From UBA1723 sp045642085 (GTDB lineage: Bacteria; Bacteroidota; Bacteroidia; Bacteroidales; Paludibacteraceae), in the NCBI GenBank assembly GCA_045642085.1, contig JAZUIF010000120.1, forward strand, positions 1 to 36,950: a stretch of 36,950 nt of DNA, in the 5' to 3' direction. The notes under the pieces were generated by a model. It worked only from the letters and a program-made list of their open reading frames with translations, was not told where the DNA came from and did no database searches. A program made the translations under genes and the position numbers. Shown in pieces: positions 7,461 to 14,976 of this stretch (positions within the stretch are counted from its first letter, which is position 1; each line of letters begins with the position of its first letter).

Positions 7461-8330
7461 ATGAGACATTTAAAGAATAATTTCATATCCTCTCTTTCAT
7501 TTTTATACGAGACATCTGAAATCAATGAAATATTTTACGAGTGTGTTTCGCATATCACAGGGAAATCTCGTAGCCAAATAATAATGTCTCTATCAGACAA
7601 AGCCACAGATGATATTGTCGAACAATGCGACAAATTACTTGCACGTCTTCAAAAAGGTGAGCCAATGCAATACGTGCTTGGATTCGAATGGTTCGACGGC
7701 ATGAAGTTCTCAGTCGATTCAAGAGTTTTGATTCCGCGTCCAGAGACAGTGGCTCTTGTGGATGAAATCGAGAATATGCTAAACACAGAATGTGGAATGT
7801 TCAATAAAGAAAAAGGCATACACATACTGGATATAGGTACAGGTTCGGGGGCAATAGCGGTCTCAACAAAAAAAAGAATTCCAGAAGCGAATGTCACTGC
7901 GGTAGATATCAGCGAAGGTGCTCTCTCCGTAGCCTCAGCCAATGCTCATGATAATAATGTCGACGTGGACTTTGTATGCGACGATGCCCTATCCGACTCT
8001 TTTATGTCTGGCCATGATCCGTTTGATGTGATTGTGAGCAACCCTCCATATATATGTCCAAGCGAAAAGACGGAGATGCGAGTCAACGTGCTCGATTTCG
8101 AACCTCATCTGGCACTATTTGTGCCACAGGACAACCCGTTGCTGTTTTACAATAAAATCGCTACATTTGCAATAAATAATCTTAATCCCAACGGAGCACT
8201 TCTATTCGAAACGAATGTGGCTTATGTTCACGACGTGGCCGATATGATGAGAAGGACAGGATTCTCCAACGTCGTGGTGATTAAGGATTGTTTTGACCGC
8301 GAACGATTCGTAATTGGAAGAAAAAGATGA
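7461..8330 (+). CDS. prmC: Peptide chain release factor N5-glutamine methyltransferase PrmC
   Basis: A 289-residue SAM enzyme that methylates the glutamine of the GGQ motif in release factors RF1 and RF2. The N-terminal helical domain (about 1-85) recognises the release factor. Then come IPRPETVALVDEI (about 91-103), SAM motif I LDIGTGSGAIAVS (123-135) and the catalytic NPPY at 194-197 (SNPPYICPSE), which grips the glutamine side chain. Length matches the family. It opens a plus-strand operon, and its stop overlaps the recX start as ATGA. The 124-base divergent gap before it contains a TATCTTTG at 7357-7364, but without a clear -33 partner I would not call that its promoter. Confidence 0.95.
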   Translation: MRHLKNNFISSLSFLYETSEINEIFYECVSHITGKSRSQIIMSLSDKATDDIVEQCDKLLARLQKGEPMQYVLGFEWFDGMKFSVDSRVLIPRPETVALVDEIENMLNTECGMFNKEKGIHILDIGTGSGAIAVSTKKRIPEANVTAVDISEGALSVASANAHDNNVDVDFVCDDALSDSFMSGHDPFDVIVSNPPYICPSEKTEMRVNVLDFEPHLALFVPQDNPLLFYNKIATFAINNLNPNGALLFETNVAYVHDVADMMRRTGFSNVVVIKDCFDRERFVIGRKR

Positions 8331-8836
8331 TCGGAGAAACGAAGGTAAAAACATGGAGCAAAGATGAAGCACTAGTAAAAATGTCGACACTATGCGCTGA
8401 GTCGGAAAAATGCAAGACAGACATTTCGGATAAGCTAAAGCGTCATGGTCTCGCATTGTCTGACATCGAATATATTTTAGACTATTTGGAATCTGAAAGA
8501 TTCATCGACGAAGCTAGATACGCTCGTTTCTTTGCCAAAGACAAATACAAATTCGCGAAGTGGGGACGCAAAAAAATCGAGTATGCACTCAAGATGAAAA
8601 GGATCTCCGTCGACAATATCAAAGAGGCTTTAGAAGAGATTCCAGATGACGCTTACGAAGATACTATGATGGCGGCTCTTGCATCAAAATTCAAAACAAT
8701 CAAATTCCAAAATCGTTACGACGCAAAAGGAAAACTATTCAGATTTGCAGCTTCGCGCGGTTATGAAAGCAATGTGGCACTTGATGCCATCGATAAAATA
8801 TTAGATGAAAATTTAGGAGGAGACGATAATGAATAA
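8327..8836 (+). CDS. recX: Regulatory protein RecX
   Basis: A 169-residue all-helical protein. RecX binds RecA filaments and limits recombination and SOS activity. The sequence shows the three tandem three-helix repeats: DISDKLKRHGLALSDIEYIL, then YLESERFIDEARYARFFAKD with the typical GFIDDxRYA-like core, then KWGRKKIEYALKMKRISVDNI, which matches the G.r.I...L...gI repeat. Start overlaps the prmC stop (ATGA) and the end overlaps the protease gene by eight bases, so all three are read from one transcript. recA is not in the window. Confidence 0.9.
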   Translation: MIGETKVKTWSKDEALVKMSTLCAESEKCKTDISDKLKRHGLALSDIEYILDYLESERFIDEARYARFFAKDKYKFAKWGRKKIEYALKMKRISVDNIKEALEEIPDDAYEDTMMAALASKFKTIKFQNRYDAKGKLFRFAASRGYESNVALDAIDKILDENLGGDDNE

Positions 8837-9731
8837 ATTTATCAAAGGAATGTTTGCCGACTATAGTCTTGGCAAAAAGATGATTCTGTTACTTTGTATT
8901 TTTATTTTGCTAGATATATTTGGCAACGTGGCAGGATTAGTATGCGGATTGTCTGAAGATGTTTTACTTTCAAAAACAGACACAATACGTTTGGAACAAT
9001 TGGTAGCGTCAATAATCGTATTCATCGGAACTCCATATTTATTCTTTTATCTGTCGGCAAAACCGGAATGTACATTCTCTGAGTTTTTCAAACTTGGCAA
9101 AAGCAATGGCATATTACTCTATATTTTAGCCATTACTGCTTGGATATTACTAATTCCGACCGTCAACTACACTGCCTACTACAACGAGCAATTCACATTG
9201 CCGGAGAGTCTTCACTTTATTGAAGAGAAACTGAAATATATGGAGAATTTAGCAAAAGAGTTGACTACAGATCTACTAAAAACAGATTCTCCTTTAATCT
9301 TGACGGTTAACTTGTTGGTAATAGCTGCCATACCTGCCATAGGAGAAGAAATGACATTTCGTGGAGCACTGCAGAAAACGTTGCAAGAGCATTTGTCTCC
9401 AGTCGCAGCAATAATAATTACTTCTGCAATATTCAGTGCAATGCACTTCCAATTCTACGGATTCATTCCACGATTTTTACTTTCCATTTTCTTAGGAATG
9501 CTCTATTATTTTTCAGGCAGTATCAAACTTAATATGCTTGCCCATTTCTGCAACAATGCAATAGCCGTAATAGCATTCTATATCTGCACTGTGGCTAAAG
9601 TTTCAATTGACGACGCTCCTACAGAGACAATGGGAAAAGATGATATATACTCTGTAATTATCTCAATTGTTCTATTCGCTGGAATTATGCACGTCATATA
9701 CACACAATCGAAGAAAAAAATCAATGAATAA
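8829..9731 (+). CDS. CPBP-family intramembrane glutamic endopeptidase
   Basis: A 300-residue integral membrane protein with about seven to eight hydrophobic segments. The CPBP/Abi (CAAX-protease type) motifs are intact: EEMTFRG with E173, E174 and R178 (motif EExxxR), MHFQFYGFIPRF with H206 (motif FxxxH region), and HFCNNAIAV with H239 and N243. These residues line the catalytic site within the membrane. Bacterial members act in protein or peptide maturation, bacteriocin self-immunity and envelope functions, but the substrate here cannot be told from sequence. The start lies 8 bases inside recX. Transcription ends at the hairpin 9755-9782. Confidence 0.88.
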   Translation: MNKFIKGMFADYSLGKKMILLLCIFILLDIFGNVAGLVCGLSEDVLLSKTDTIRLEQLVASIIVFIGTPYLFFYLSAKPECTFSEFFKLGKSNGILLYILAITAWILLIPTVNYTAYYNEQFTLPESLHFIEEKLKYMENLAKELTTDLLKTDSPLILTVNLLVIAAIPAIGEEMTFRGALQKTLQEHLSPVAAIIITSAIFSAMHFQFYGFIPRFLLSIFLGMLYYFSGSIKLNMLAHFCNNAIAVIAFYICTVAKVSIDDAPTETMGKDDIYSVIISIVLFAGIMHVIYTQSKKKINE

Positions 9732-9754
9732 TATAATCGAACTTGAAAAACAGA

Positions 9755-9782
9755 AGAGCCGTCACAACAAAGTGGCGGCTCT
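9755..9782 (+). terminator. Intrinsic terminator of the prmC-recX-CPBP operon
   Basis: AGAGCCGTCAC (9755-9765) pairs with GTGGCGGCTCT (9772-9782), one wobble pair, six-base loop, followed by TTTT on the plus strand. It lies between convergent genes and could also stop minus-strand transcription of the C11 protease gene. Confidence 0.85.
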
Positions 9783-9826
9783 TTTTATAAGCTTCAAAAC
9801 GAAGATTTATTTCGTTCTATCAAAAT

Positions 9827-10996
9827 TTAGTGAGTAGCTATATACCAACTTGTCTGAGCATATGAAGACATTGCCGGATGTTCGCTAGGCTCAGAAATTG
9901 TCATTCCTGAACACTTTCCTACAGCTATCGGAATCTGGCCTCCCAAAGTAGAATAATAAGATGGTGTATTTCTCTTATATGGCACAACGACAGTCATCAA
10001 ATGATCAAACTCAGCTAACCAAACGGAATTATTTGTAATATGATGTACATAATCAGAAAAATCCACAAAAACTGTCGGGTCATAACCATCCATACGCTGC
10101 AATGAAGCGATGTTGACATTTCTGTTCGTTTCTGCTGCCACATTCACCTTCTTCATAAAACGGGCTAGTGTATCAAGTGCGGTACAATTGATAGTGGAAA
10201 TTGTGCCACATGGTTTCTCGTAATTAGCATAGAATACATAGAAAGACTCGCACACACTTTCATAATCAATTCCATCAATCAGATATCTGCCACATCTTTG
10301 ATATGGGAAACCATATGCCATAACTTCAGTCGGATATGCCACGATACGTTTGCAAACATCCCTCAATTCATAAGCCACTTCGACATTTGCCATATAGCAA
10401 TTATCGAAAAGGATCATTTCAAACTTGTTGATTTTCGATTTCTTAATTCCTTCCTTAAAAGTTGAAATCTCAATTTGAAAATCTGTTGTAGTACCTCCAA
10501 GGAATCTTGTCACTGGAGACTCTTCCATACCAGGCATAACGGAACGAGTTGCGAAAGATCCAGCAGGCACCCAACCTGTTCCGTGACACCCAACCGTCAT
10601 AGAATATTGTTTGGATGGGAACTTAACGTAAACTCTGTCAAGCAAATCTGCTATTCCATCACTGGTTGTGAATCCAGGATCTGTATAGCTTTCAACCGTT
10701 TCTTCCGAACATACACCATTGTTCATTTTCAACTCATTGATTTCGACAATATTTGGCTGAGTCTCAATACAAACGACATAACGTTCCTGTTCAGAACCAT
10801 GCTGCTGAATCACTTGTTTGAAATCATTGATGTTCTGTAAAAAACAAGGTTTCAGATTGTTCGACCAAGGGAAGAACATGACAATTGTGTTTTCTGCAGG
10901 CAGACGTGTATCATCTTTTTCCTCATATTCGTCAGTACAAGCTGAGAAACATATGAAAGCAAGAAGATACAACAGTAATTTTTCAATTTTCTTCAT
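9827..10996 (-). CDS. Clostripain-related (C11 family) cysteine protease lipoprotein
   Basis: A 389-residue protein with a lipoprotein signal peptide ending at lipobox FSAC (Cys20), so it is anchored on the envelope. The C11 catalytic pair is visible: His138 in TVGCHGTGW and Cys200 in MILFDNCYMANVEVAYEL. The segment after Cys200 (RDVCKRIVAYPTEVMAYGFPY) also follows clostripain relatives. Bacteroidales C11 proteases such as fragipain activate toxins or trim surface proteins; the target here is unknown. I chose the ATG at 10996 because it gives a clean signal peptide; an ATG at 11044 would translate through the rho terminator hairpin. That terminator ends five bases upstream of the ATG, so how the gene is transcribed is unclear. 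Confidence 0.85.
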   Translation of the reverse strand: MKKIEKLLLYLLAFICFSACTDEYEEKDDTRLPAENTIVMFFPWSNNLKPCFLQNINDFKQVIQQHGSEQERYVVCIETQPNIVEINELKMNNGVCSEETVESYTDPGFTTSDGIADLLDRVYVKFPSKQYSMTVGCHGTGWVPAGSFATRSVMPGMEESPVTRFLGGTTTDFQIEISTFKEGIKKSKINKFEMILFDNCYMANVEVAYELRDVCKRIVAYPTEVMAYGFPYQRCGRYLIDGIDYESVCESFYVFYANYEKPCGTISTINCTALDTLARFMKKVNVAAETNRNVNIASLQRMDGYDPTVFVDFSDYVHHITNNSVWLAEFDHLMTVVVPYKRNTPSYYSTLGGQIPIAVGKCSGMTISEPSEHPAMSSYAQTSWYIATH

Positions 10997-11015
10997 TCGT
11001 AAAAAAACAAAAAAA

Positions 11016-11041
11016 GGCAGAGAAGCCGAAGCCTCACTGCC
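11016..11041 (-). terminator. Intrinsic terminator downstream of rho
   Basis: On the minus strand GGCAGTGAGGC (11031-11041) and GCTTCTCTGCC (11016-11026) pair around a TTCG tetraloop, with one mismatch and one wobble. Seven T residues follow (11009-11015), then a G and seven more T (11001-11007). It starts 14 bases past the rho stop codon and its T tract ends just five bases before the ATG of the C11 protease gene. Confidence 0.88.
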
Positions 11042-11054
11042 CATATTATGATTA

Positions 11055-12815
11055 TTATTGGTTCATTGAAGCCAAATATTCCTCATTATTTCTGCTTCTT
11101 TCAAGGTTTTCTTTAACCTCTGTCATAGCCTCAATAGGAGTCATATCCGAATAATGCTTTCTCAAAATCCACATTCTCTGAAGAGTGATCTTATCCTGAA
11201 GCAAATCATCACGACGAGTACTACTTGCCATAATATCAACTGCAGGGAAGATTCTCTTGTTGGCAAGACGACGGTCAAGCTGAAGTTCCATGTTACCTGT
11301 ACCCTTAAACTCCTCAAAGATAACATCATCCATTTTAGAACCAGTATCAGTAAGTGCAGTTGCTATGATTGTCAAGCTACCACCGTTCTCGATGTTACGA
11401 GCGGCTCCGAAGAATCTCTTGGGCTTCTGCAATGCGTTGGCATCCACACCTCCACTCAACACCTTACCTGATGCAGGAGAGACTGTATTGTATGCTCTAG
11501 CAAGACGAGTGATTGAATCCAAAAGGATAACGACATCATGTCCACACTCCACCATTCTCTTAGCTTTCTCCAATACGATGCTTGCCACCTTCACATGACG
11601 CTCTGCTGGCTCGTCGAATGTAGAGGCGATAACCTCAGCATTAACGCTTCTCTGCATGTCAGTAACCTCCTCTGGACGCTCATCAATAAGTAGGACCATC
11701 ATATAAACCTCCGGGTGGTTAGCTGCAATTGCATTCGCGATATCTTGCAAAAGGATAGTCTTACCTGTTTTAGGCTGAGCGACGATCAATCCACGTTGAC
11801 CTTTACCGATAGGGCTGAACAAATCCACTATTCTTACAGATGTGTTGCAAGTCTTAGGGTCTCCAGTCAAATTAAATTTCTCATTTGCGAATAAAGGAGT
11901 CAAATGATCAAATGGCACACGGTCACGAACGTGTTCTGGTGCGCAATTATTAATAGTCTCAACACGGGTCAATGGGAAATATTTCTCTCCATCGCGAGGC
12001 GGACGGATATCACCAGTTACAACATCACCTGTTTTCAATCCCATCAATTTGATTTGATTGGCTGAGACATAGATATCATCTGGAGAACTTAGATAATTAT
12101 AATCAGGAGAACGAAGGAATCCGTAACCGTCAGGCTGGATAATTTCAAGAACACCACTACCCTTGATTACACCTTCAAAATCAAATTGTTTTTGTTTTTT
12201 TGCCTCTTCCTCGGCTTTTATTCTTTCTGCTTCTTGTCTAGCACGTTCTTCTTCCGCTAACCGTCTTGCTTCTTCTGCTCTTTGTCTGGCAGCCTCTTCT
12301 CTTGCTCTTGCGGCTTCCTCTTCGGCTAATCTTCTCTGGTATTCTTCTTCCTCACGTCTACGTTCCTCTTCTATTTGCTTTTGACGAAGAGCTTCCTCAA
12401 TCTCATCTTTTTGATAAACGAAAGGTTCTGCGGATTGCGCGTTTTCTGCTGCTTTTTGTTTTGCAAGTTTCTTTTTTTCAAGAATCATTCGAGCAATAGC
12501 AGCAGCCGCATTATTATTGCTGCTAGTAGAAAGGCCTGCTCTTCCTGTATTTACGGAAGATGGTTCTTCAACAACCTTTTCAGTGTCATTTTTTGGTTCT
12601 GTCGTCGGAGTCTCTTCGTATTGCTGTTCCTCAGGCTTGTTGATTTCTTCTTCCTGATTTTCAGGCTCCGAATCATCATTTGGCGAATCTGATTGCCCCA
12701 TAATTACTTGTATCAATTGATCTTTTCGATATGAATCTGGACGATGAATACCAATAGACCTAGCGATAGCTTGCAATTCGGGCAATTTCTTTGCCTTCAA
12801 TTCTGCTTCTGTCAT
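11055..12815 (-). CDS. rho: Transcription termination factor Rho with long charged N-terminal insertion
   Basis: A 586-residue hexameric RNA helicase that terminates transcription; E. coli Rho has 419 residues. Residues 1-40 are the Rho-N helical domain. Residues about 41-125 are an acidic, probably disordered stretch rich in E, P, N, S and T. Residues about 138-210 are a run of E, R, A and K, predicted as one long charged helix. The RNA-binding cold-shock-type domain follows (GVLEIIQPDGYGFLRSP, about 221-237). The ATPase domain carries Walker A AQPKTGKT (346-353), LLIDERPEEV (375-384) and LLDSITRLARAYNT (431-444). Such insertions are known in Bacteroidota; in B. thetaiotaomicron the disordered part drives condensate formation. 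The gene has its own promoter about 250 bases upstream and its own terminator. Confidence 0.96.
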   Translation of the reverse strand: MTEAELKAKKLPELQAIARSIGIHRPDSYRKDQLIQVIMGQSDSPNDDSEPENQEEEINKPEEQQYEETPTTEPKNDTEKVVEEPSSVNTGRAGLSTSSNNNAAAAIARMILEKKKLAKQKAAENAQSAEPFVYQKDEIEEALRQKQIEEERRREEEEYQRRLAEEEAARAREEAARQRAEEARRLAEEERARQEAERIKAEEEAKKQKQFDFEGVIKGSGVLEIIQPDGYGFLRSPDYNYLSSPDDIYVSANQIKLMGLKTGDVVTGDIRPPRDGEKYFPLTRVETINNCAPEHVRDRVPFDHLTPLFANEKFNLTGDPKTCNTSVRIVDLFSPIGKGQRGLIVAQPKTGKTILLQDIANAIAANHPEVYMMVLLIDERPEEVTDMQRSVNAEVIASTFDEPAERHVKVASIVLEKAKRMVECGHDVVILLDSITRLARAYNTVSPASGKVLSGGVDANALQKPKRFFGAARNIENGGSLTIIATALTDTGSKMDDVIFEEFKGTGNMELQLDRRLANKRIFPAVDIMASSTRRDDLLQDKITLQRMWILRKHYSDMTPIEAMTEVKENLERSRNNEEYLASMNQ

Positions 12816-13062
12816 GTATGTAATATTGACTTATATTCTATTATGTATGGTACACAGCAACGCTGTATATCATAATCTTATATTTCGAATACTTGAATTT
12901 GTTTCAATCTTTGAGATAAAATCAGGACTTCCTCTATGCATATAATAAAAAGTCTGTGACACACACATATGGTGCAAAAGGCACCTTGACTAGACTGACT
13001 TTTTGTGGAATTTTGTTGAGAGTAAGCAATCTTTATCTGTTGCTCTTTCCTGATTGCGACGA
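12816..13062 (-). other. Long 5' leader of rho with a terminator-like hairpin
   Basis: No gene is supported in this 247-base stretch; an 84-codon minus-strand frame across it has no recognisable features. If transcription starts from the promoter at 13063-13094, the rho mRNA would have a leader of roughly 240 bases. Within it, minus-strand RNA can form a hairpin: AGTCT (12992-12996) pairs with AGACT (12951-12955), enclosing a tight GGTGC/GCACC stem (12971-12985), and U-rich sequence (TTTTTATTATA) follows. It resembles an attenuator. rho of E. coli is autoregulated by termination in its leader, so the same is a reasonable guess here. Confidence 0.45.
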
Positions 13063-13094
13063 CAAAATTAAACTTTTGTTTTATTATCGTCAAA
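13063..13094 (-). promoter_or_regulatory. Bacteroidota-type promoter, probably for rho
   Basis: On the minus strand TTTG (13091-13094), a spacer of 20 bases, then TAATTTTG (13063-13070). Both elements match the phylum consensus exactly. Transcription would start near 13056, about 240 bases before the rho ATG. No other gene on this strand lies between. Confidence 0.7.
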
Positions 13095-13139
13095 TAAATT
13101 GATGCTTTTTTTGAAAAGTTTAGACTAAACAAATAAAAA

Positions 13140-13167
13140 GGTCCGATCTTTTACATAAGACCGAACC
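13140..13167 (-). terminator. Intrinsic terminator of the ferredoxin gene
   Basis: On the minus strand GGTTCGGTCTT (13157-13167) pairs with AAGATCGGACC (13140-13150) over 11 positions including two G-T wobbles, followed by TTTTTATTT. It begins 11 bases past the ferredoxin stop codon and lies upstream of the rho promoter, so the two genes are separate transcription units. Confidence 0.85.
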
Positions 13168-13177
13168 TCAAATATCC

Positions 13178-13345
13178 TTATCCTAGAGTGATAGCCTCTG
13201 AAGGACAAACACCTGCACATGTTCCACACTCTGTGCATGCATCTGCATCAATCTTGTAGATATCGCCCTCAGAGATTGCTCCTACTGGACACTCGCCTGC
13301 GCATGTACCACATGCTACGCAGTCTTCACCAATTACGTATGCCAT
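13178..13345 (-). CDS. 2[4Fe-4S] ferredoxin
   Basis: A 55-residue bacterial (clostridial-type) ferredoxin, a soluble low-potential electron carrier of anaerobic metabolism. It has two complete cluster motifs, CxxCxxCxxxCP: Cys9, 12, 15, 19 and Cys37, 40, 43, 47. The two halves are near repeats (DCVACGTCAGECPVGAI and ACTECGTCAGVCPSEAI), as in the ancient duplicated family. The start MAYVIGEDC is the standard one. The gene stands alone, with its own promoter (13378-13409) and terminator (13140-13167). That layout suits high, independent expression. Confidence 0.97.
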   Translation of the reverse strand: MAYVIGEDCVACGTCAGECPVGAISEGDIYKIDADACTECGTCAGVCPSEAITLG

Positions 13346-13377
13346 AATTCTTTTTGTTTTAGTTTATAAATACAATG

Positions 13378-13409
13378 CAATATTAGTGCTTTTTTAATTT
13401 CATTGCAAA
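13378..13409 (-). promoter_or_regulatory. Promoter of the ferredoxin gene
   Basis: On the minus strand TTTG (13406-13409), a 20-base spacer, then TAATATTG (13378-13385), one base off the TAnnTTTG consensus. The start site would lie near 13371, about 26 bases before the ATG at 13345. Confidence 0.6.
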
Positions 13410-13494
13410 TAAAATCAATATTATTTTTCCGAAGTCTTAATGGATGTTAAAATTTAGCAATCCCGAAATATAGGTATTTTCATCTACAAACCTA

Positions 13495-14370
13495 TCACTC
13501 CGCATTTCTAAATGCTCCTGGAGACATTCCTGCATGTGTTTTGAAAAATCTTCCGAAAAAACTTTGATTTGGGAAATTTAATGATTCAGATATCTCTTGA
13601 ATAGATAGATTAGATGTACGGAGCATCTCTTTTGCCTCATTCATCACCAACGAATCGATAAACTGGCTTGGCGACGAGCCAACGCATTCCGACACTATCT
13701 TGCAAAGATACTTGGGAGTTATACAAAGTTGGTCTGCATAGTACTTCACATTTCGAGTCTCCTTGAAATGCTCCTTCACCAACGAAGAGAACTTCATGAA
13801 TATTTCTTGAGTACGCGACCCTTTCTCCTGCGTAACACACGACTTTGACACTTCGTTCAACACCTCACACAACATTGCCTTAATCAGCAACTCCGATGCT
13901 GCTCTCAAATACGCGCTCTTCTCTATCTTACATAAGTCAAGTCGACTCTTCACAAAATTCAAATACAAAAGGATTGATCCATACAACTCTTCTGATGTCT
14001 TAAATATCGGATTTGTATTGCCAAGCGGCACTTTTAGACCAGACACAAATCCGGATATCACTCGTCTGTCGAAAAAGAAAATAACGGAATTGAAATCCTC
14101 ACTGACTGATTTGATGAGTAACGTCTGCCCCATTCGGATACGCACAATGTCGCCTTTCGAAAACTTGCATGGTTTCATGGCAATCTCCAATTCTGCTTCT
14201 CCTGATGTGCAGAACCCATAAAAGAAAAGAGGCAATCTTTCTGGCGACGTCATTATCGGAAGGTTACAGACATTCCATAATCCATAAAGGATACCGTCGT
14301 TTTCTATCTTGATATTCTCTTTTCCACAGTTCTTTATAATCTCTTTTTGTATTCCGTTAATTTGCATCAC
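13495..14370 (-). CDS. AraC-family transcriptional regulator
   Basis: A 291-residue protein. The C-terminal 85 residues form the double helix-turn-helix of the AraC family: YYADQLCITPKYLCKIVSE is the first, and LSIQEISESLNFPNQSFFGRFFK followed by GMSPGAFR is the second with the family signature. The N-terminal 190 residues look like a cupin-type sensing domain (PLFFYGFCTSGEAELEI, then CKFSKGDIVRIRMGQTLL), whose ligand cannot be read from sequence. It is divergent from yraN across a 135-base gap. Its promoter at 14389-14421 would give a very short leader. Its targets are unknown; no sugar-utilisation genes lie nearby. Confidence 0.9.
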   Translation of the reverse strand: MMQINGIQKEIIKNCGKENIKIENDGILYGLWNVCNLPIMTSPERLPLFFYGFCTSGEAELEIAMKPCKFSKGDIVRIRMGQTLLIKSVSEDFNSVIFFFDRRVISGFVSGLKVPLGNTNPIFKTSEELYGSILLYLNFVKSRLDLCKIEKSAYLRAASELLIKAMLCEVLNEVSKSCVTQEKGSRTQEIFMKFSSLVKEHFKETRNVKYYADQLCITPKYLCKIVSECVGSSPSQFIDSLVMNEAKEMLRTSNLSIQEISESLNFPNQSFFGRFFKTHAGMSPGAFRNAE

Positions 14371-14388
14371 ACATTTTATTTACCTATG

Positions 14389-14421
14389 CAAATTTATCAA
14401 ATTAGATTTTTTTACCACAAA
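14389..14421 (-). promoter_or_regulatory. Promoter of the AraC-family regulator gene
   Basis: On the minus strand TTTG (14418-14421), a 21-base spacer, then TAAATTTG (14389-14396). This fits the Bacteroidota consensus. The start site would be about 10 bases upstream of the ATG at 14370. Confidence 0.6.
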
Positions 14422-14434
14422 AATTCAAGATGAT

Positions 14435-14466
14435 TTTTCTCCACACAAAAATTATGATTACATTTG
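14435..14466 (+). promoter_or_regulatory. Probable promoter of yraN
   Basis: TACATTTG (14459-14466) matches the -7 consensus exactly. The -33 position 20 bases upstream reads TTTT, one base off TTTG. The start site would be near 14473, about 33 bases before the ATG. The same element with identical flanks (TTACATTTGCAA) precedes the lipoprotein gene at 22944. Confidence 0.5.
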
Positions 14467-14505
14467 CAACGATAAATTCATAATTAAGTACAAAAAACAA
14501 GGATT

Positions 14506-14880
14506 ATGGCAGAACATAACGAATTAGGCAAAAACGGCGAAGACTTCGCTGTGAAATTCCTCGAGGGGAAAGGTTATCAAATCATCGATAGAAATTGGAG
14601 ATGTGGCAACTTGGAACTTGATATTGTTGCCTTAGACCGGAACACCATCGTTTTCGTCGAGGTCAAAACTCGTCATTCCGACTACATTGACCCACGTACT
14701 AGCATGAGCAGATCCAAAATCAGAAATTTTGTGAATGCAGTCACTCTCTACATCAAAAGGAAGCAGATTATCACGGACTTCCGTTTAGATGTCGTCATCA
14801 TTGTGATGCAAAGCGAATTTGAAGGAAAGAGTATGTATGTGGAGCACTACGAAGATGCGATTCTACCAACAGACGTTTGA
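14506..14880 (+). CDS. YraN family protein (UPF0102), predicted endonuclease fold
   Basis: A 124-residue cytosolic protein. The family has a restriction-endonuclease-like fold with a PD-(D/E)xK type site. The pattern is clear: GKNGEDFAVKFLEGKGY (residues 8-24), RNWRCGNLELDIVALD (about 29-44) with the acidic pair E36 and D38, and TIVFVEVKTRH (about 47-57) with the ExK pair. Function in the cell remains unsettled; it is often found beside rnhB or dprA, but neither is here. It is divergent from the AraC regulator. Confidence 0.92.
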   Translation: MAEHNELGKNGEDFAVKFLEGKGYQIIDRNWRCGNLELDIVALDRNTIVFVEVKTRHSDYIDPRTSMSRSKIRNFVNAVTLYIKRKQIITDFRLDVVIIVMQSEFEGKSMYVEHYEDAILPTDV

Positions 14881-14923
14881 TGATTGATGGTTAACGATTG
14901 AGGGTGATGGTTATCATAAAAAA

Positions 14924-14951
14924 AGTCAGCCAGACTGATGTCCGGCTGACT
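14924..14951 (-). terminator. Intrinsic terminator of the His-rich protein gene
   Basis: AGTCAGCC (14924-14931) pairs with GGCTGACT (14944-14951), and an inner GAC/GTC extends the stem around a TGAT loop across one mismatch. On the minus strand it is followed by seven T residues (14917-14923). It lies between the convergent ends of yraN and the His-rich gene, so it may serve both. Confidence 0.85.
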
Positions 14952-14976
14952 CCATATTCTTAATTGTTGTTTCTGA

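Noticed and set aside
8829..9731. CPBP (Abi) protease as an abortive-infection phage-defence gene.
   Set aside because: The Abi name is historical. The gene is embedded in a prmC-recX operon of core genes, with no defence genes nearby.
12163..12692. Several plus-strand frames with long Ser/Leu/Phe runs opposite the N-terminal half of rho.
   Set aside because: They are shadows of the E/R/A-rich helix and acidic linker of Rho; low complexity on one strand opens the other.
12878..13132. An 84-codon minus-strand open frame between the ferredoxin and rho genes.
   Set aside because: It spans a consensus promoter and the structured rho leader, has no recognisable domain or start signal, and its composition looks like untranslated DNA.
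14886..14915. Short direct repeat of TGATGGTTA after yraN.
   Set aside because: Two 9-base copies in AT-rich DNA are expected by chance, and nothing else in the gap supports a functional element.
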